Of a stretch of 64,000 bases of DNA, positions 10,073 to 21,324 are shown piece by piece. The DNA is from Fistulifera solaris (lineage: Eukaryota > Bacillariophyta > Bacillariophyceae > Naviculales > Stauroneidaceae), in NCBI GenBank assembly GCA_030295235.1, contig AP026132.1, positions 327,501 through 391,500 on the forward strand, given 5' to 3'. Under the pieces are notes generated by a model. It was not told the origin of the DNA. It made no database searches and saw only the letters and a list, made by a program, of their open reading frames with translations. A program made the translations under genes and the position numbers. The first letter of the stretch is position 1. Each line of letters starts with the position of its first letter.

Positions 10073-13000
10073 ATGCCTTCTACCATGTCGTTCTGGGGTA
10101 AAAAGCGGAAGATCCCGCTTTGCTTATTGCTGTTAGCCCAGCTTTCTCATGCGCAATACATCAGCTGCCGAGAGACGCTGACGAGCGCGAATGGGGATGG
10201 CGACGCTACGTTACAGGCCGCCGAAATTCCAGGATTTGTCTTTCAACTCAGTTCCGGAATCGTGGATGCCGCTTCGGTCGATAGTTTACCTGTGCCTCTG
10301 CAAACCGTGTTCATTTCCCGGGCCAATTCCATCAACTTGCTAGGAATATTGGATCCGACGAATGCGGCGGCAGTTGTCGAATTAGACACGTTTTGTGATG
10401 ATGTCTATAACGCCTTGGGAGAGCATCTGGGGATTACCATAACGCAAAATGCTTGTATTGGAGCTCTCCAGACGGCGGATACCAGTCCAGGGAACGGTCG
10501 GGTCAGTTTCGAGCCGGAATTTCTCGCCTTTACTGCGAGTCTCGCCGGAACGGATTTTGGCGTCACGACGGCCGCCGAGTTGCCGGCCGGCCTGATTCGC
10601 GTCTTTGATGATTTTTCCGGCGGTACGGACGTGAAGAGCTCGGCTGGATTGGAGTATTTGGTTCAATTTTGTCAGCGAACGGCGCTGCAAGCGAAAATCG
10701 AGTTAGACAAACCCGACGTGCCGGCCACGACGGCACCGGCACCGGTGGCTTCCACCAGTCTACCGGTACCTCCAATGGTGGCTCCAACGTTAAGCCCTGT
10801 TGCTGCGTCTCCAATTCCACAGCCAACAACGCCGGCCCCCGTAGCGGTCGACTCGGAAAGTCCAGTAGCAGTGCCGACATCGACCGAATTTGTGCTGACC
10901 GATGACTTTTATGCCAGTTGCTTAACGAGTATGCAAGCATCCGATCAAAATGGAAACAATCTCATGGAAAGTTCGGAATATCCAGTTTTTATTGATGGAA
11001 TTTTGGAGGGCGCATATGCGGAAACACCCTTCGATGAATTAGACCCACTGTTCCAAACGGCTTTCAACGAAAACGCGGTAGTGAGAGAAAGCATCAATAT
11101 ATTTGGGGCAAAGCCAGGAGAGTCACCAGACGCAGATCAAACATCGTATCTACGGCAAGTTTGCTCCGCAGCGGGTCAAGCCGATCTCGATCTCGCTGGT
11201 GGAGAAACGACTCCGGTTCCTGCTCCGGCTGGATCGGAAACAACATCGCCAGCTCCCATGGCGCCAGGATTGGTGAGTCCGGAATGTCAGGCAGCGATTG
11301 AAGTCGGTGGATCATGGTCGCAAGATTCATATGCGCTCTTTGTGCAAAAGCTTGCACCCAGCTTGGACGGTGACTATGAAACGCTTCCTTACTTGCTACA
11401 GGACAACTACAAGTGGATCATGAACGGGGAGGAATCTATAATGATACCCGATACGCCTTATGGCGAGGCATACACTCGCTTCATATGCGACCGAACACAG
11501 AGGCTCATTGACCAGCCTGAAAAGGGTCAAACGATGGAAGAGCAATGTGCGATCGCTTTAAAGGTCGCTTCCAGTGACGGTTCAACTTTATCGCAGGACG
11601 AATACGTGGTCTTTTTTAAATCAGCTCTCAGGATTCGCATGGGAAGGAATACAATTTGACGCGTTAGACTTGCTCTTGCGAGACGTATTTGAGGAAAATG
11701 AAACAGAAGGGAAAGCCGTTGCAAGCTCGAATGAATTCTGCGTAGCGGTATCCCAAGCCCTCGAAGCTACGCGCAGTGACAATGCATTCTACCAACAGTG
11801 CACAATTTCGCTTATAGGGGCTAACACCGATCTCGACAGTAGCGTATCAACAGCGGAGTACGCAGAATTGTTTTCTGCACTTGATGGTGGCACAGATGAC
11901 GCGGCATTTGACGATCTTTCTGACAATGCAAGAGTAAATTATGAACTACTGGCCGAGGATAACGGCATACAAGTGCCAGGTCTCCTTGCACCAAACCGAA
12001 CTCAGGAAGAGTCGGAATCTCTGCGAGGATTGTGCGATAGCATCGAAGCAATCATAAATGTTCCCGACGATAGTGGGAATGCCACTCGCGTGACCGTATT
12101 TAACGCTTTTGTTCTGCAAAATGATTTGGGGTTCACACAGAGAGACATGGAGATAGGAGTACTACGAAATACCCTAGAAAGCGCCTACCGAAACTTTGTA
12201 ACAGCACAAGTGGCGAAGCTGGTCAAGCCCACAGGCGACCGACGGAAGCTCTCGGGTTCTGTCCTACTAGATGACACTATTCGACTGTATCGGTTCGAAG
12301 ACATTCAATGTCCAAGTGGAGCAAGCGGTAGTTGCCAAAGAGCTTATGGCTCATTTGACGTGGAAGCAAACCAGGACAACTCAATTCTCTCTAGTGAATA
12401 CTCATTAGCAACCCAGGCGGCAATCGATGATGGTGCATTACAAGACGAGGTCACCAAACTTGATCCAGATTTTGAGTTGGTCGTACATTCCTCGTCGGAA
12501 GTGTTGCGCCCTGATGAAGGGGTTTACCCTAGTGCTAGTACGGGAGAAAAAGACAACACTGTTCTTGTAAGCGTCTTGACTATTCTTTTCGGGGCCTTAT
12601 TTGGAATGCTCGGTGCAGCTGCAGTGGCCTATTACATTGTGCGGAATAACCTTCCTCCACTAGGAACTGAGACGAACGCAAGGAAGACAGACCCGGAGTT
12701 GGCTTTGTTTGATCATTTTGACACGAACGATAATGAGCAGCCAGAAGCGCCCACAGATGATCCTTATGGGAACCTTGCCGTGTTTAGCAAAACAACTCGA
12801 AGTGCAAGCAACAGGGATGCATCCGAGCGGAGCCAAAGTGAGCAATCTGAAGAGACCGGGTTTGATCGATATGCCCTTAGCGGCAAGGGAGAATAATAAT
12901 TTTAATTTTCCCGCTTCCCAAGCTACGGCTGACGAGCAAAGTGATGATGAAGAGAGTATTAACAGTGACGCCATGTTTCAAAAGGAAGAGATTACTTGGA

Positions 13001-14322
13001 GCAACAACTCTCCAATCAGATCTCCGGTAGATCAACGCGGGAGGGAAGGGGAGGCAGATCCACGAATCACCAGCCCTAACCAAAATCAGTTTGAAAATGG
13101 AATTGACGACCATTCGGACAACGGCGGCGACGATCTCGAACCGATGCAATATGGAGCGTTAAAGCAACCTACCTCGCCTTTACGTCAACAAGCAGGGTTG
13201 CAACAGGAAGAATCGGATCAAGCGGGATCATCAGCATTGAACGCATCGCATTCCAATTCTGAATACGAGCTTCAAGATCTTGAGGACGAAATTCATGATG
13301 TTGATACGATGCAAATGACATCACGACCCGATAACGACGAAGAATATTCGGTGGAAGTTCAAGAAGAAGAATTTTCGGAGGAAATTCAAGAGGAAGAATT
13401 ATCCGAAGAAGTACAAGAGGAAGAGTTCTCGGAGGAAGTGGTTGAGGAAGTGGTCAGCGAGTCTGAAGTCGACGAGGAAGAGACCGACGACGAGGGCGCG
13501 ACTGAGGACGAACGAGGCACCGCTGCAGATGATGTACAAAGTGGCGGAAGCAGTCAAGACCAAGCTGATATGGAAGACGAGAGCGAAGAAGGAGAAGACA
13601 ACGAAGAAGAAAAAAGCGAACCCGAAGAAAGCGAGGAACCCGAAGATGATGATGAAAGTGACGGTGACACGGAAAACGATAACGCGGAAGCAAAGCCTCC
13701 TTACCGAGATGAGATTGCGGCCTTGATGCAACAGGTCATGCCCGACGAAATGGAAAACCTTGACGCAATGCTCGAACAATTTTCTGGAAGGGAAGATGAA
13801 CTACTTGAGACTCTTGAAAACATGGTAAATGCCGGCAGTGATGACGAAGATGATGAAGATTACTCAGAAGAAGGCGAGGACGCAGAGCAAAGCGAAGATG
13901 ATGAAGAGGAAGATGATGACGAGGATCAGGAAAGAGAATTGGGGTCAGAGGAAGAAGAGGAACGTGAAGATGAAGAGGAGGAGGAGGAAGAGGAGGAGAA
14001 CAGTAAGGCAGCCGCGAGCGAAAGTGAAGAAGAAGAAAGCGACGCTGCTGAAAGCGAAGGAGAAGAGACCGCATCCGGCGCAAGCGAAGAAGAAGACGAA
14101 TCTGAATCCGAAGCAGCCGCAAGTGAAGAAGAAGAATCCGAATCGGAAGGAGCTGAAAGCGAAGAAGAGGAACAATCAGAGGCAGCCAGCGAAGAGGAGT
14201 CGGAAGCAGAAGAAAGTGAGGAAGAGGAATCGGAAGAAGCCAGCGAAAGTGAATCCGAGGAAGAAACGGAAGCTCCAGAAGCGAGTGATAGCGATGACAG
14301 CGATGACAGTGACAGCAGTTAA
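10073..14322 (+). CDS. type-I membrane protein with EF-hand-like ectodomain and acidic tail (frame-broken paralogue)
   Basis: About 1,415 residues after correction. It has a signal peptide (IPLCLLLLAQLSHAQ), then several Cys-bounded modules with EF-hand-like loops (NGDGDATLQAAE, DQNGNNLMESSE), Pro/Thr-rich linkers, a juxtamembrane domain like that of the 3418 gene, and a membrane span at about 12,560-12,645. A long cytosolic tail carries PDEMENLDAMLEQFSGREDE and a Glu/Ser-rich end. Frame breaks: one base too many at the T6A3 run 11612-11620 (the corrected reading EYVVFLNQL fits the EYxxFLxxL pattern of the other modules), and one too many at GGG 12887-12889. Unlike its partner, the tail is Glu-Ser rather than Gly-Ser-Arg-Tyr. 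Role unknown; probably a surface protein with calcium-sensitive modules (inference). Confidence 0.75.
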
Positions 14323-14569
14323 TAAAAGGGGAAGTAGAAGTTTCCCTAGTATGTAAAATTACGATTTCCATAGAGATTTCTTTTATTATCTTTTAACTCT
14401 CATGCCAGCCTTAATTCTCATTGTTTGGTACCCTAGACATTTTGTGTCACGTAAATCGAGTCCCGAATCATTGCCGGACCTTTTATTAACGATAGAAATT
14501 TCGTCATTGTTTATCGTCAATAACTCATGGCTTTCTCTTTCATTCATGTAAAAAGACGCAGGAGCGACC

Positions 14570-15178
14570 ATGTTCTATCGAGCATCCTTCTTCGTTGCCG
14601 CCGTATGGATCCTGAGATCCGTGCAGGGACTCAGCTTTTTAACTCAACGTTCTTCGTCAACGAACTATGACTTACTGGTTGATTCATCGAGGCGTACATT
14701 TTTGCAAATTGCTCCTTGTCTTCTTTTTCCTCAATTTACCAATGCCGCCATGGAAAATAAACAGACTGTGTTCCGAGAGGGAGAGTCGTTAACGATTGAA
14801 GAAGCCACTGCGCGATTTCAGGAAGCGCGAAAATCATTGAACAATTTGCTGGAAAACTACGACGCCATTGCGGCGAATGGCGGAGACAATGTTCGACGTT
14901 ATTTGGGGACGGTAGGCACTACCTCCGGCTTATATGGTATTCAAAAGGTGTTGCGGACGTTACAAGATGAAGCAAACGATATCGTGGAGTATACGGAAAG
15001 TTTGAGTGACTTTGAATACTATCTGAGTGCAGCAGACACGGCAGCCTATTCTGCCATATTCGTGGAATATTCCGCTGCGAAAACGAAACCCGAGCAGTTC
15101 TTTGCCGATGCAAACAAAGCCGTGCAACGAATGAGAGCTTGTATGGACCAGATGGCACAAGAATTGGCTCTTCAATAA
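14570..15178 (+). CDS. thylakoid-lumen protein, Psb31/PsbQ-like
   Basis: A 202-residue protein with a tripartite presequence. Residues 1-20 are a signal peptide ending QG, followed by LSF. A twin-arginine motif lies at 41-42 (SRRTFLQ), then a hydrophobic stretch and an NAA cleavage site near 60. This is how nucleus-encoded lumen proteins enter diatom thylakoids by the Tat route. The mature part (about 140 residues) is helical and includes GGDNVRRYLGTVGTTSGLYG. It resembles what I recall of Psb31, the extra oxygen-evolving-complex subunit of diatoms, a four-helix bundle related to PsbQ. Targeting is well supported; the Psb31 name rests on memory of the family. It could be another PsbQ-fold lumen protein. 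Single exon, intact. Confidence 0.6.
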   Translation: MFYRASFFVAAVWILRSVQGLSFLTQRSSSTNYDLLVDSSRRTFLQIAPCLLFPQFTNAAMENKQTVFREGESLTIEEATARFQEARKSLNNLLENYDAIAANGGDNVRRYLGTVGTTSGLYGIQKVLRTLQDEANDIVEYTESLSDFEYYLSAADTAAYSAIFVEYSAAKTKPEQFFADANKAVQRMRACMDQMAQELALQ

Positions 15179-15290
15179 AACACAAGATCATCTGAAAAAT
15201 CGTTTTTGAGCCATGGCGTATAAATCAGCTACAAACTGCTTTCATTACAGTATTTCGTTCAAAGCGTAAGTGCTTGCGAGTAAAGTAACC

Positions 15291-15890
15291 TCAGTTCAAA
15301 GGCTTAATGCGCACAATCGCTTCCACCTCCACGGAAATGTCGAGGGGTAAACTATTCGTACCGATTGCGGATCTAGCATGTAGACCTCGTTCTTCTCCGA
15401 AGACTTCTTTCATCAGATCCGAGCATCCATTTAAAACTTTATGTTGTTCATGAAAGTCGTTGCTCGATTGCACAATCCCAAATAGTTTGACAATTTGTTC
15501 GACTCGATCCAAATCGCCACCGAGTTCCTTTTGTAAGGTCGCAATTAAATTCAAACCACACTGACGGGCTGCCGCATAACCATGGTCGAGGTTATGTTCC
15601 GAACCGATGGATCCAGTCATCAAAGAGCCATCTTCGAGCATAGGCAGATGCCCCGACAGAAACAGCAAATCACCCGACGACTGGACGGGGACGTAATTTG
15701 CGGCGGCTTTGGGTGCTGGTGGGAGCGTGATTCCCAGCTCTCGCAGCCTAATTTCCGTATGTACCATTGATAGTGCAGTGACAGTAGTAAAGGGCGTGTT
15801 GGGAAAGAAGGCGGCTGATGAAAATTCCATGGTAAATGAAGTGCGTGTTGCGCAAAGAAACATAAAAAGATCGCAGCTAAGTGACGTCAT
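15291..15890 (-). CDS. RidA/YjgF-family protein
   Basis: The Rid family hydrolyses reactive enamine/imine intermediates, classically 2-aminoacrylate from PLP enzymes. Here the domain runs from TEIRLRELGITLPPAPKAAA to the C-terminus, with the family signatures LLFLSGHLP and ARSAIGTNSLPLDISVEVEA. The Arg in ARSA occupies the position of the catalytic Arg of RidA. The subgroup looks like the broader YjgF relatives rather than strict RidA. The start is uncertain: in-frame ATGs lie at 15890, 15830 and 15767, and the conserved domain needs only the last. The extra 20-40 residues could be an organelle presequence. No frame breaks. It converges with the lumen-protein gene. Confidence 0.8.
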   Translation of the reverse strand: MTSLSCDLFMFLCATRTSFTMEFSSAAFFPNTPFTTVTALSMVHTEIRLRELGITLPPAPKAAANYVPVQSSGDLLFLSGHLPMLEDGSLMTGSIGSEHNLDHGYAAARQCGLNLIATLQKELGGDLDRVEQIVKLFGIVQSSNDFHEQHKVLNGCSDLMKEVFGEERGLHARSAIGTNSLPLDISVEVEAIVRIKPLN

Positions 15891-16059
15891 AACCAAGAAA
15901 CACCTTACGCTTCAATCACGCTAAAGACTAACAACACCTCTATGTAACGAAGAACACAACACCGCTTGAACCTAGGAAATTGAAATATCGCCATATAAGA
16001 ATTGCATGCAAGCAGTTTCACGACGACATAGCGTACAAGGAGTGTTTACATTGTCACAT

Positions 16060-18344
16060 TTATAGTTGTGAGTGCACGCGTTTCTTACGAAGCAATGTTA
16101 GCTTTCGTTCTGGTTGTGCATTCCGGCTCGATATCAGTTTTGATACTTCAATTGCTGTCATATTCCTCACGTCAATGTCATCAATTGCAATTAGTCGATC
16201 ATCCACACAGACCTTATCACCAAGAATGGAAGAGTCCTTGATAGCATAGACTACAGGAGGACCCTCATTCGGAGTATCAATAATCAGACCCAATTTCCCG
16301 GCTGGTGCAATGACATCCAGGACTTGTTCATTACGGGCCACGCTACCAAATAGTCGGGTCGTTTGATTCGCTCGCACACTACTGCTCCCTCGCGAGCTCA
16401 CTGAACTGGATGCGGATCTTATGCGATGCTTGTTCTCGTACGCCATCACTGCTTCCGCACCAATCTTACCAGTAAACACGGAATCAGGAGCAGACATGAC
16501 GCTGTCTTCTTCCAACTTATTGAAATCGTATACTAATGAAGAGCCAGAGGTGGCCGAGTTCACCGATCGTATCATTTGATCACGCGAAACGTAAGCCTTG
16601 TCGTAATCGTAGTCATCCGTAGCAACACTATCATACGCAAAAAATGGGGGTGAGCAAGGGCTAGTTGACATCAGCAGTCGAAACCAAGAGATTGACGTAC
16701 CTTTGAAGGCCGTAGCTTTGTCCTTTTCCAAAGAAGCCACCTTCGATATCACCGGTTGTTCGGGGAGATCTTGTTCTACGTCGCCAAACTGATCTTCAGG
16801 GAGTTCCGAATTTGTTGACAGTTCATGTGCTTCGTTGCCTTTCTCTCTTTGACGCTTTCTTCGATTGAATCCAACAAATGCTGCGAGAGCGAGGGCAACA
16901 ATCAGCAGAGCAAAAGAATACCGACAATACCACCGGCACTCATTCCATCGTCATAGTTTTCCGGTTCACCTGGTTCTTCTCCGTTACCTCCGCCCTCTTG
17001 CTCAGGTACAATAGGAATTGTTAATGGTACATCGACTTGCTCCATATTCGAAAATGTCTTCAAAATATTTCCATACTCCGTGTTGCCGACATTGTCTTCA
17101 AAAGGCAAGGTAGCGTAAGCTTCGGATGACAACGTGCCCTCTCCAGCCACGTACGTCAATGCTTGATCATAAGTGATGGTATTGATAGACTTATTGGTAT
17201 CGTCCACCGTCACATTATTCGACACAAACGATATTTGCGTACTGACATTTTCAACGTTGCTCACTTGCAAACGGCGTAGGGGACCAGGACCAGGAACGCC
17301 CACAAAAAAGTTTGTAAACCAGTCAGCGGTTGCTTTTTCCCATTCTTCGATTTCGACCAATTCTCCCGCATTTCGCAAAGTCAATTGCAGGCCACGCAAT
17401 GTTTCGTTCATCACGGATCCTGCCGGTGGAGCCACTGGTGCAATGACACGAGCTGTCGGACTCGGTGAACCAACACCGGAAGGTGCACTGCTCCGAATTG
17501 CACTGGGTGCGATAGAAGGTGCAATGCTCGGTACTAGAGATGGACTCATGCTAGGCTGACCGGAGGGTTGAGCTGTGGGCGTCGCCGTCGGTGACATCGT
17601 TGGGGCGCGCGTTTCTCCCGGCATCAAAGGAACTTCCACTGGAAGCTCTAAATCCTTCCAATTCAAACCAGAGCGCAACCGTTGTCCATACTGTGTATTG
17701 GCGTCAAATAAGGTAAAGGGATACCGAGCATAAAAGACGGCCGTGTTGGACCACGGATATGCTTCAAACGCCACAAATTGCGAATAAATAATCTCGGTAT
17801 GAGGAACGTCGTCCACGATATACGTTGTCTGATTTTCGAGTACAACAAAAGTCCGGAAATTGAAGAGAGGCTGATCACTGGTGGTCATTACTTTTTCATA
17901 AAACTGGAGCATCCACTCTTCGGTTAGAGTCTCCCAAATAATGACTTCCTCTTCCTTTAGGGCCTTCACTCCCTTGAACCTTATCTCAATCATTTCAATA
18001 TTTTCGCGTACGGCAACAGTTGTCACCGCGGTTGGTTCGGGAAGAACGACACTGGGCGTCGGAGGGGAAGGGGTCGTCGCGTTCGAAGCCACTGGAGCCG
18101 ATGGAGCAGTTTGATTGGAAGTCGAGTTCGTCTCGCCTGTCGTGATATTCGTATTCTCTGAACTCGGTGTCGTTTCATTGAAAAGAGGAATCGTATTATT
18201 CACTGTTACGTTTGATTGTGGAGACGACGGGACGGTTCCATTGACGAAAACGGAAGTATCATTTACTGGGCTTGTTGGCGCATCGCTCGTTTGCGCAGCA
18301 AGCTGCCGCAGCAGGATAAAGAACAAAGCATAAAGGTTTCTCAT
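16060..18344 (-). CDS. type-I membrane PDZ protein 1 (spliced, frame-broken)
   Basis: About 737 residues after correction. A signal peptide (NLYALFFILLRQLAAQ) leads to an Asn/Ser/Thr-rich segment and two ectodomain modules of about 120 residues (WETLTEEW..., WEKATADWF...), joined by a Pro/Ser linker that begins PLMPGETRAPTMSPT. Then come one span, a short cytosolic stretch and a C-terminal PDZ domain, whose carboxylate-binding loop is GKLGLII. Intron at 16628-16700 (73 nt, phase 2). Frame breaks: one base missing at AAAA 16912-16915 inside the span, and one at TTT 16717-16719 just before the donor. The corrected junction SYGLQ-SVATDDYDY parallels GYGDQ-SVATVDYDY in the gene at 21325. Probably a plasma-membrane or vesicle receptor/adhesin that docks C-terminal peptides inside the cell; the ligand is unknown. 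Confidence 0.75.
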
Positions 18345-18762
18345 CAGGACCTCTATATTATTGCAAATTGCATCAATAATGAATGCTTGTTCTTGTCATC
18401 GTTTCAGTCGCACAAATAAAAATTTACAGCGTTCGGCGATGTGACGGAGTTGCGTGTCGTCTTTCCTATCTAATGCAATGCACGCTTCCGCGACGCGTGA
18501 ATGAGCTTAAGTAGTTAGTGGTATTTACAGCACACAGTCTTTAATTAATGTCAATACTTAGATCAACATATTTACATTAAAACACATACAAACCTTACAT
18601 ATAAGGCCTTTATGTACAACGGTACTTTCATGACGGCCCTGTAAAAACTCCAACAGCAAAGTACACGTTTTATAGCTAGGTTTGCGTGTGCACCCAGTTC
18701 ACGACTAACCAATTTACAGAAGCTAGGGAAGCTAACTATGGTTATTTTCAATTTCATAACAA
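18345..18762. other. intergenic
   Basis: This stretch holds the promoter of the minus-strand gene ending at 16060 and the 3' region of the kinase gene ending at 18763. I see no further gene or repeat. Confidence 0.4.
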
Positions 18763-20916
18763 TCAGGCTAAGCCGGTCTGATATCCATTTTGAGCATACT
18801 CGGAATGGTCCTTACTTTTCTTATCAAACCTTCGCACCTTCCGGAATCCTCGATTCACAATCTTGCATAAGTGACCGCAATATTCAGAATGAGTGTGAAA
18901 GAACTTACTCATCCCTTCCTTGCCGTGATCCGTGCGCCCATGGACATTCTTTCGGCAAGTAAATCCGCCAGGATTGTAGTAGTGTATGACAGGATCTGAA
19001 AACATCAAAACGTTGTTCGCTTCATCGTAGACACCTTGAAGATCGCAAACGAGCCGCTTTCTACTCGAGGCCCGATAGCTAAAGTGTGAAAACGCCTGTG
19101 CCACCTCAAAAGGACTAAAGACAATCGCACTCTTTTCAGATGGGACACCCAGTGCCTCCTTTTCATCGTCCGAGGAGTCTTCTTCTTCCTCGTTACCTTC
19201 TTCGATAATGTCACCATCAAAAGAGCAACACGAGTCATATTGACCGCCGCGTGACGGAGACTTTCTTGAGAGAAAACAGGCGCTTCCTTCATCCCATCGA
19301 CAAAACCGTTGTTGCAATTCCATTTGTGCCACTTGGTATGGTCAAGTTTGTCTTCGACCAACACACTCAAAACACCGAGTTCGGGGTCGTCCAACTCATA
19401 AATCGAGCAGTCCAGGAAACTGACAGTCGGCGTACGCTGATCAACACGATACGATTCCTTCAACTTGTCATTGAATTCCTTCGCAAGTCGTCGAGCCAAT
19501 TGCTGAGTTTTGCAGAAAGAAGCTGTATATTCTTTCCTAGCCTTCTCATCGGAACAATCGACATCGAGGATCAAGCGGCTTTCTTTTGCTACCATTGCCT
19601 TTCCAACGATCGTCCGGCAATCAGCGGCAAGCTCAAAGAATCGATAGGCAAATCTTTCAGCTCCCTCACCAAAGGACCTTTGGCGAACGCAACGTAACGA
19701 GCGTGCGGATACTGCAACGCTGCTTTTTCGTACTTGTGCATTCTTCGGTTTTTATTTACACCTTCCGACTCGATCCATTCCTCGTAAGTCTTCCGTTTCA
19801 CTAAATCCAATGAATAGATCCAAAAGTCGTCATCAGAGACTCTCGAAATAGCCTGCCCTGCTTTACTGCGAGACTCTCTGAGAATACTTCGGACCTGTCG
19901 TTGTTTCTTCGACTTTGCATCGGTCAACTCCAGTTGGGTCGACGTGATGGATGTTGCAACAGAAGTAAAGACATCTCCGAGTGCAGAAGAGGTCATCGAT
20001 GGCAGACAGAAGTCAGCATGAGCCCCGTAATCATCTGCGGCGTCTACCATGCGTTTCAGCATGTCAAAGTCGTCGTAAGCTCCCATCGCGATCGCCTTGA
20101 AGGTGAGCCGCCGCCCAAATTCTTGGCCAAGTCGCCAACAGTGTTTTCTATGATTTGGTAGCACAATTCCTTGTCTAAACCATAGCCGGTTGCAGCATCA
20201 GAGGGTCTTCCATCGGATAGAGAAGTGAGTGAAACGGCACACGAAGCATTCGGGTTCCGAAGAAGTAAAGTCTCTGCCATTCTGAGGCTGGGAAGGAAGG
20301 GTCCGTGCCCACGGGGTGCAACGAGTGTTTCACTGTATAGCTTAACAAGTTTGTTGTACAAAACCCAAGAGCATGGTTCCTCTTCAAAGATCGCATTTGC
20401 GGTTTCTCCCAAGGTGACAACGGAAATGACATCCGTGAGACCGCCTTCTCCTGTTTCCAGTCGACTCGCTAAGAAGTCCAAAGCAATGGAGACCCAGACT
20501 GCCGCTAGACGGGTTCGTGTGCCCCATACATCCGCTTGCTTCATACTTCCCGAGGTATCCACCACGAGAACTGAATTCGAAGTCCAGCAATCGAGATCGT
20601 CCTGAATCTTTCGACGAGCTTTCGTGTACTCCGCGTGCATCTCCTCCGTCAAAGGAACTTCTTCCAGCTCCAGTGGCTTTGCGTAGCAGGTGACCTCTTC
20701 GCCGGTCACTTCATTCACAATGTAAGTTAGGTCCTGGTAGACGTACATGGCGGCTTCGTCACCGTTCGGTCGAGGATGAGTGCCGTAACGGACGCCGTAC
20801 TTTCGGGCCGCTTGGAGATCTTTCTTATCGATTCCTCGCTGCTTTCTTCGCAATCTCCCGTGCTCCGTTTCCACGAACGTTATCGCTGAAGTGTAGATGG
20901 AATCGGCGCTCAACAT
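18763..20916 (-). CDS. VWA-domain alpha-kinase (VWKA-like, frame-broken)
   Basis: About 718 residues after correction. Residues about 115-300 form a von Willebrand A domain with the MIDAS sequence VLVVDTSGSM. The C-terminal half is an atypical alpha-kinase: N-lobe loop FGEGAERFAYRFFE, lysine in VAKESR, KWNCNNGFVDG, then AQAFSHFSYRASSRKRLVCD (the H-F/S-Y...LVCDLQG block), and a zinc-binding C-lobe with HTHSEYCGHLC. VWA plus alpha-kinase is the VWKA arrangement known from Dictyostelium, where it affects contractile-vacuole and myosin functions. An acidic insert (about 25 residues rich in E/D/S) sits between NNGFVDG and the HFSY block. Three bases appear missing, at 20114-20116 (CCC), 19671-19673 (AAA) and about 19255-19265. 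Each is fixed by conserved sequence resuming in the next frame. It lies between two PDZ-receptor genes. Confidence 0.85.
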
Positions 20917-21324
20917 GGTATCGCGGTTTTAGGATGAAGAACAAATCAGGATGGTAGGCTTCCTGCTTGCGTATATAATGAGAGCGCCGCATGCTGGATT
21001 TTCAAGGAGGAAAATGCCGAAAAAAACATGGCAAAATGGATCTTTTGACGAGGAACAAGTTCTATTGGTCCGTGAAATTTGAGTTGTTCACTATGAACAA
21101 GAAGTTCACCTTCATCTTGTTCTTTCTTTTGAAAGGTGCCCGCAAAACGCAAAAATATTCTCCGCCGCATCGCGTGCCGTACAAATTCTACGTACTTCTA
21201 CGGAAATCCGGGTTTGTTTGTGGGCGAATCGCGAAGAACGAGCGCACGAAGAATCACAGCATTGCTAGGGAGATGCATAAAATTAACCAGACGTTTTCAC
21301 ATTAATTTTTAAAATTAATTGCTA
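20917..21324. other. intergenic
   Basis: Promoter region of the alpha-kinase gene and 3' region of PDZ gene 2. The plus-strand open frame at 20991-21305 has no family features and overlaps only non-coding sequence, so I do not call it. Confidence 0.4.

Noticed and set aside
13399-14371. Minus-strand open frames opposite the acidic tail at 13.4-14.4 kb
   Set aside because: They are shadows of Glu/Ser codons of the plus-strand gene, giving Phe/Leu- or Leu/Arg-rich sequence without homology to anything.
20991-21305. 104-codon plus-strand frame upstream of the alpha-kinase
   Set aside because: Lys/Phe-rich composition from AT-rich sequence, no features, overlaps the promoter of the kinase gene.
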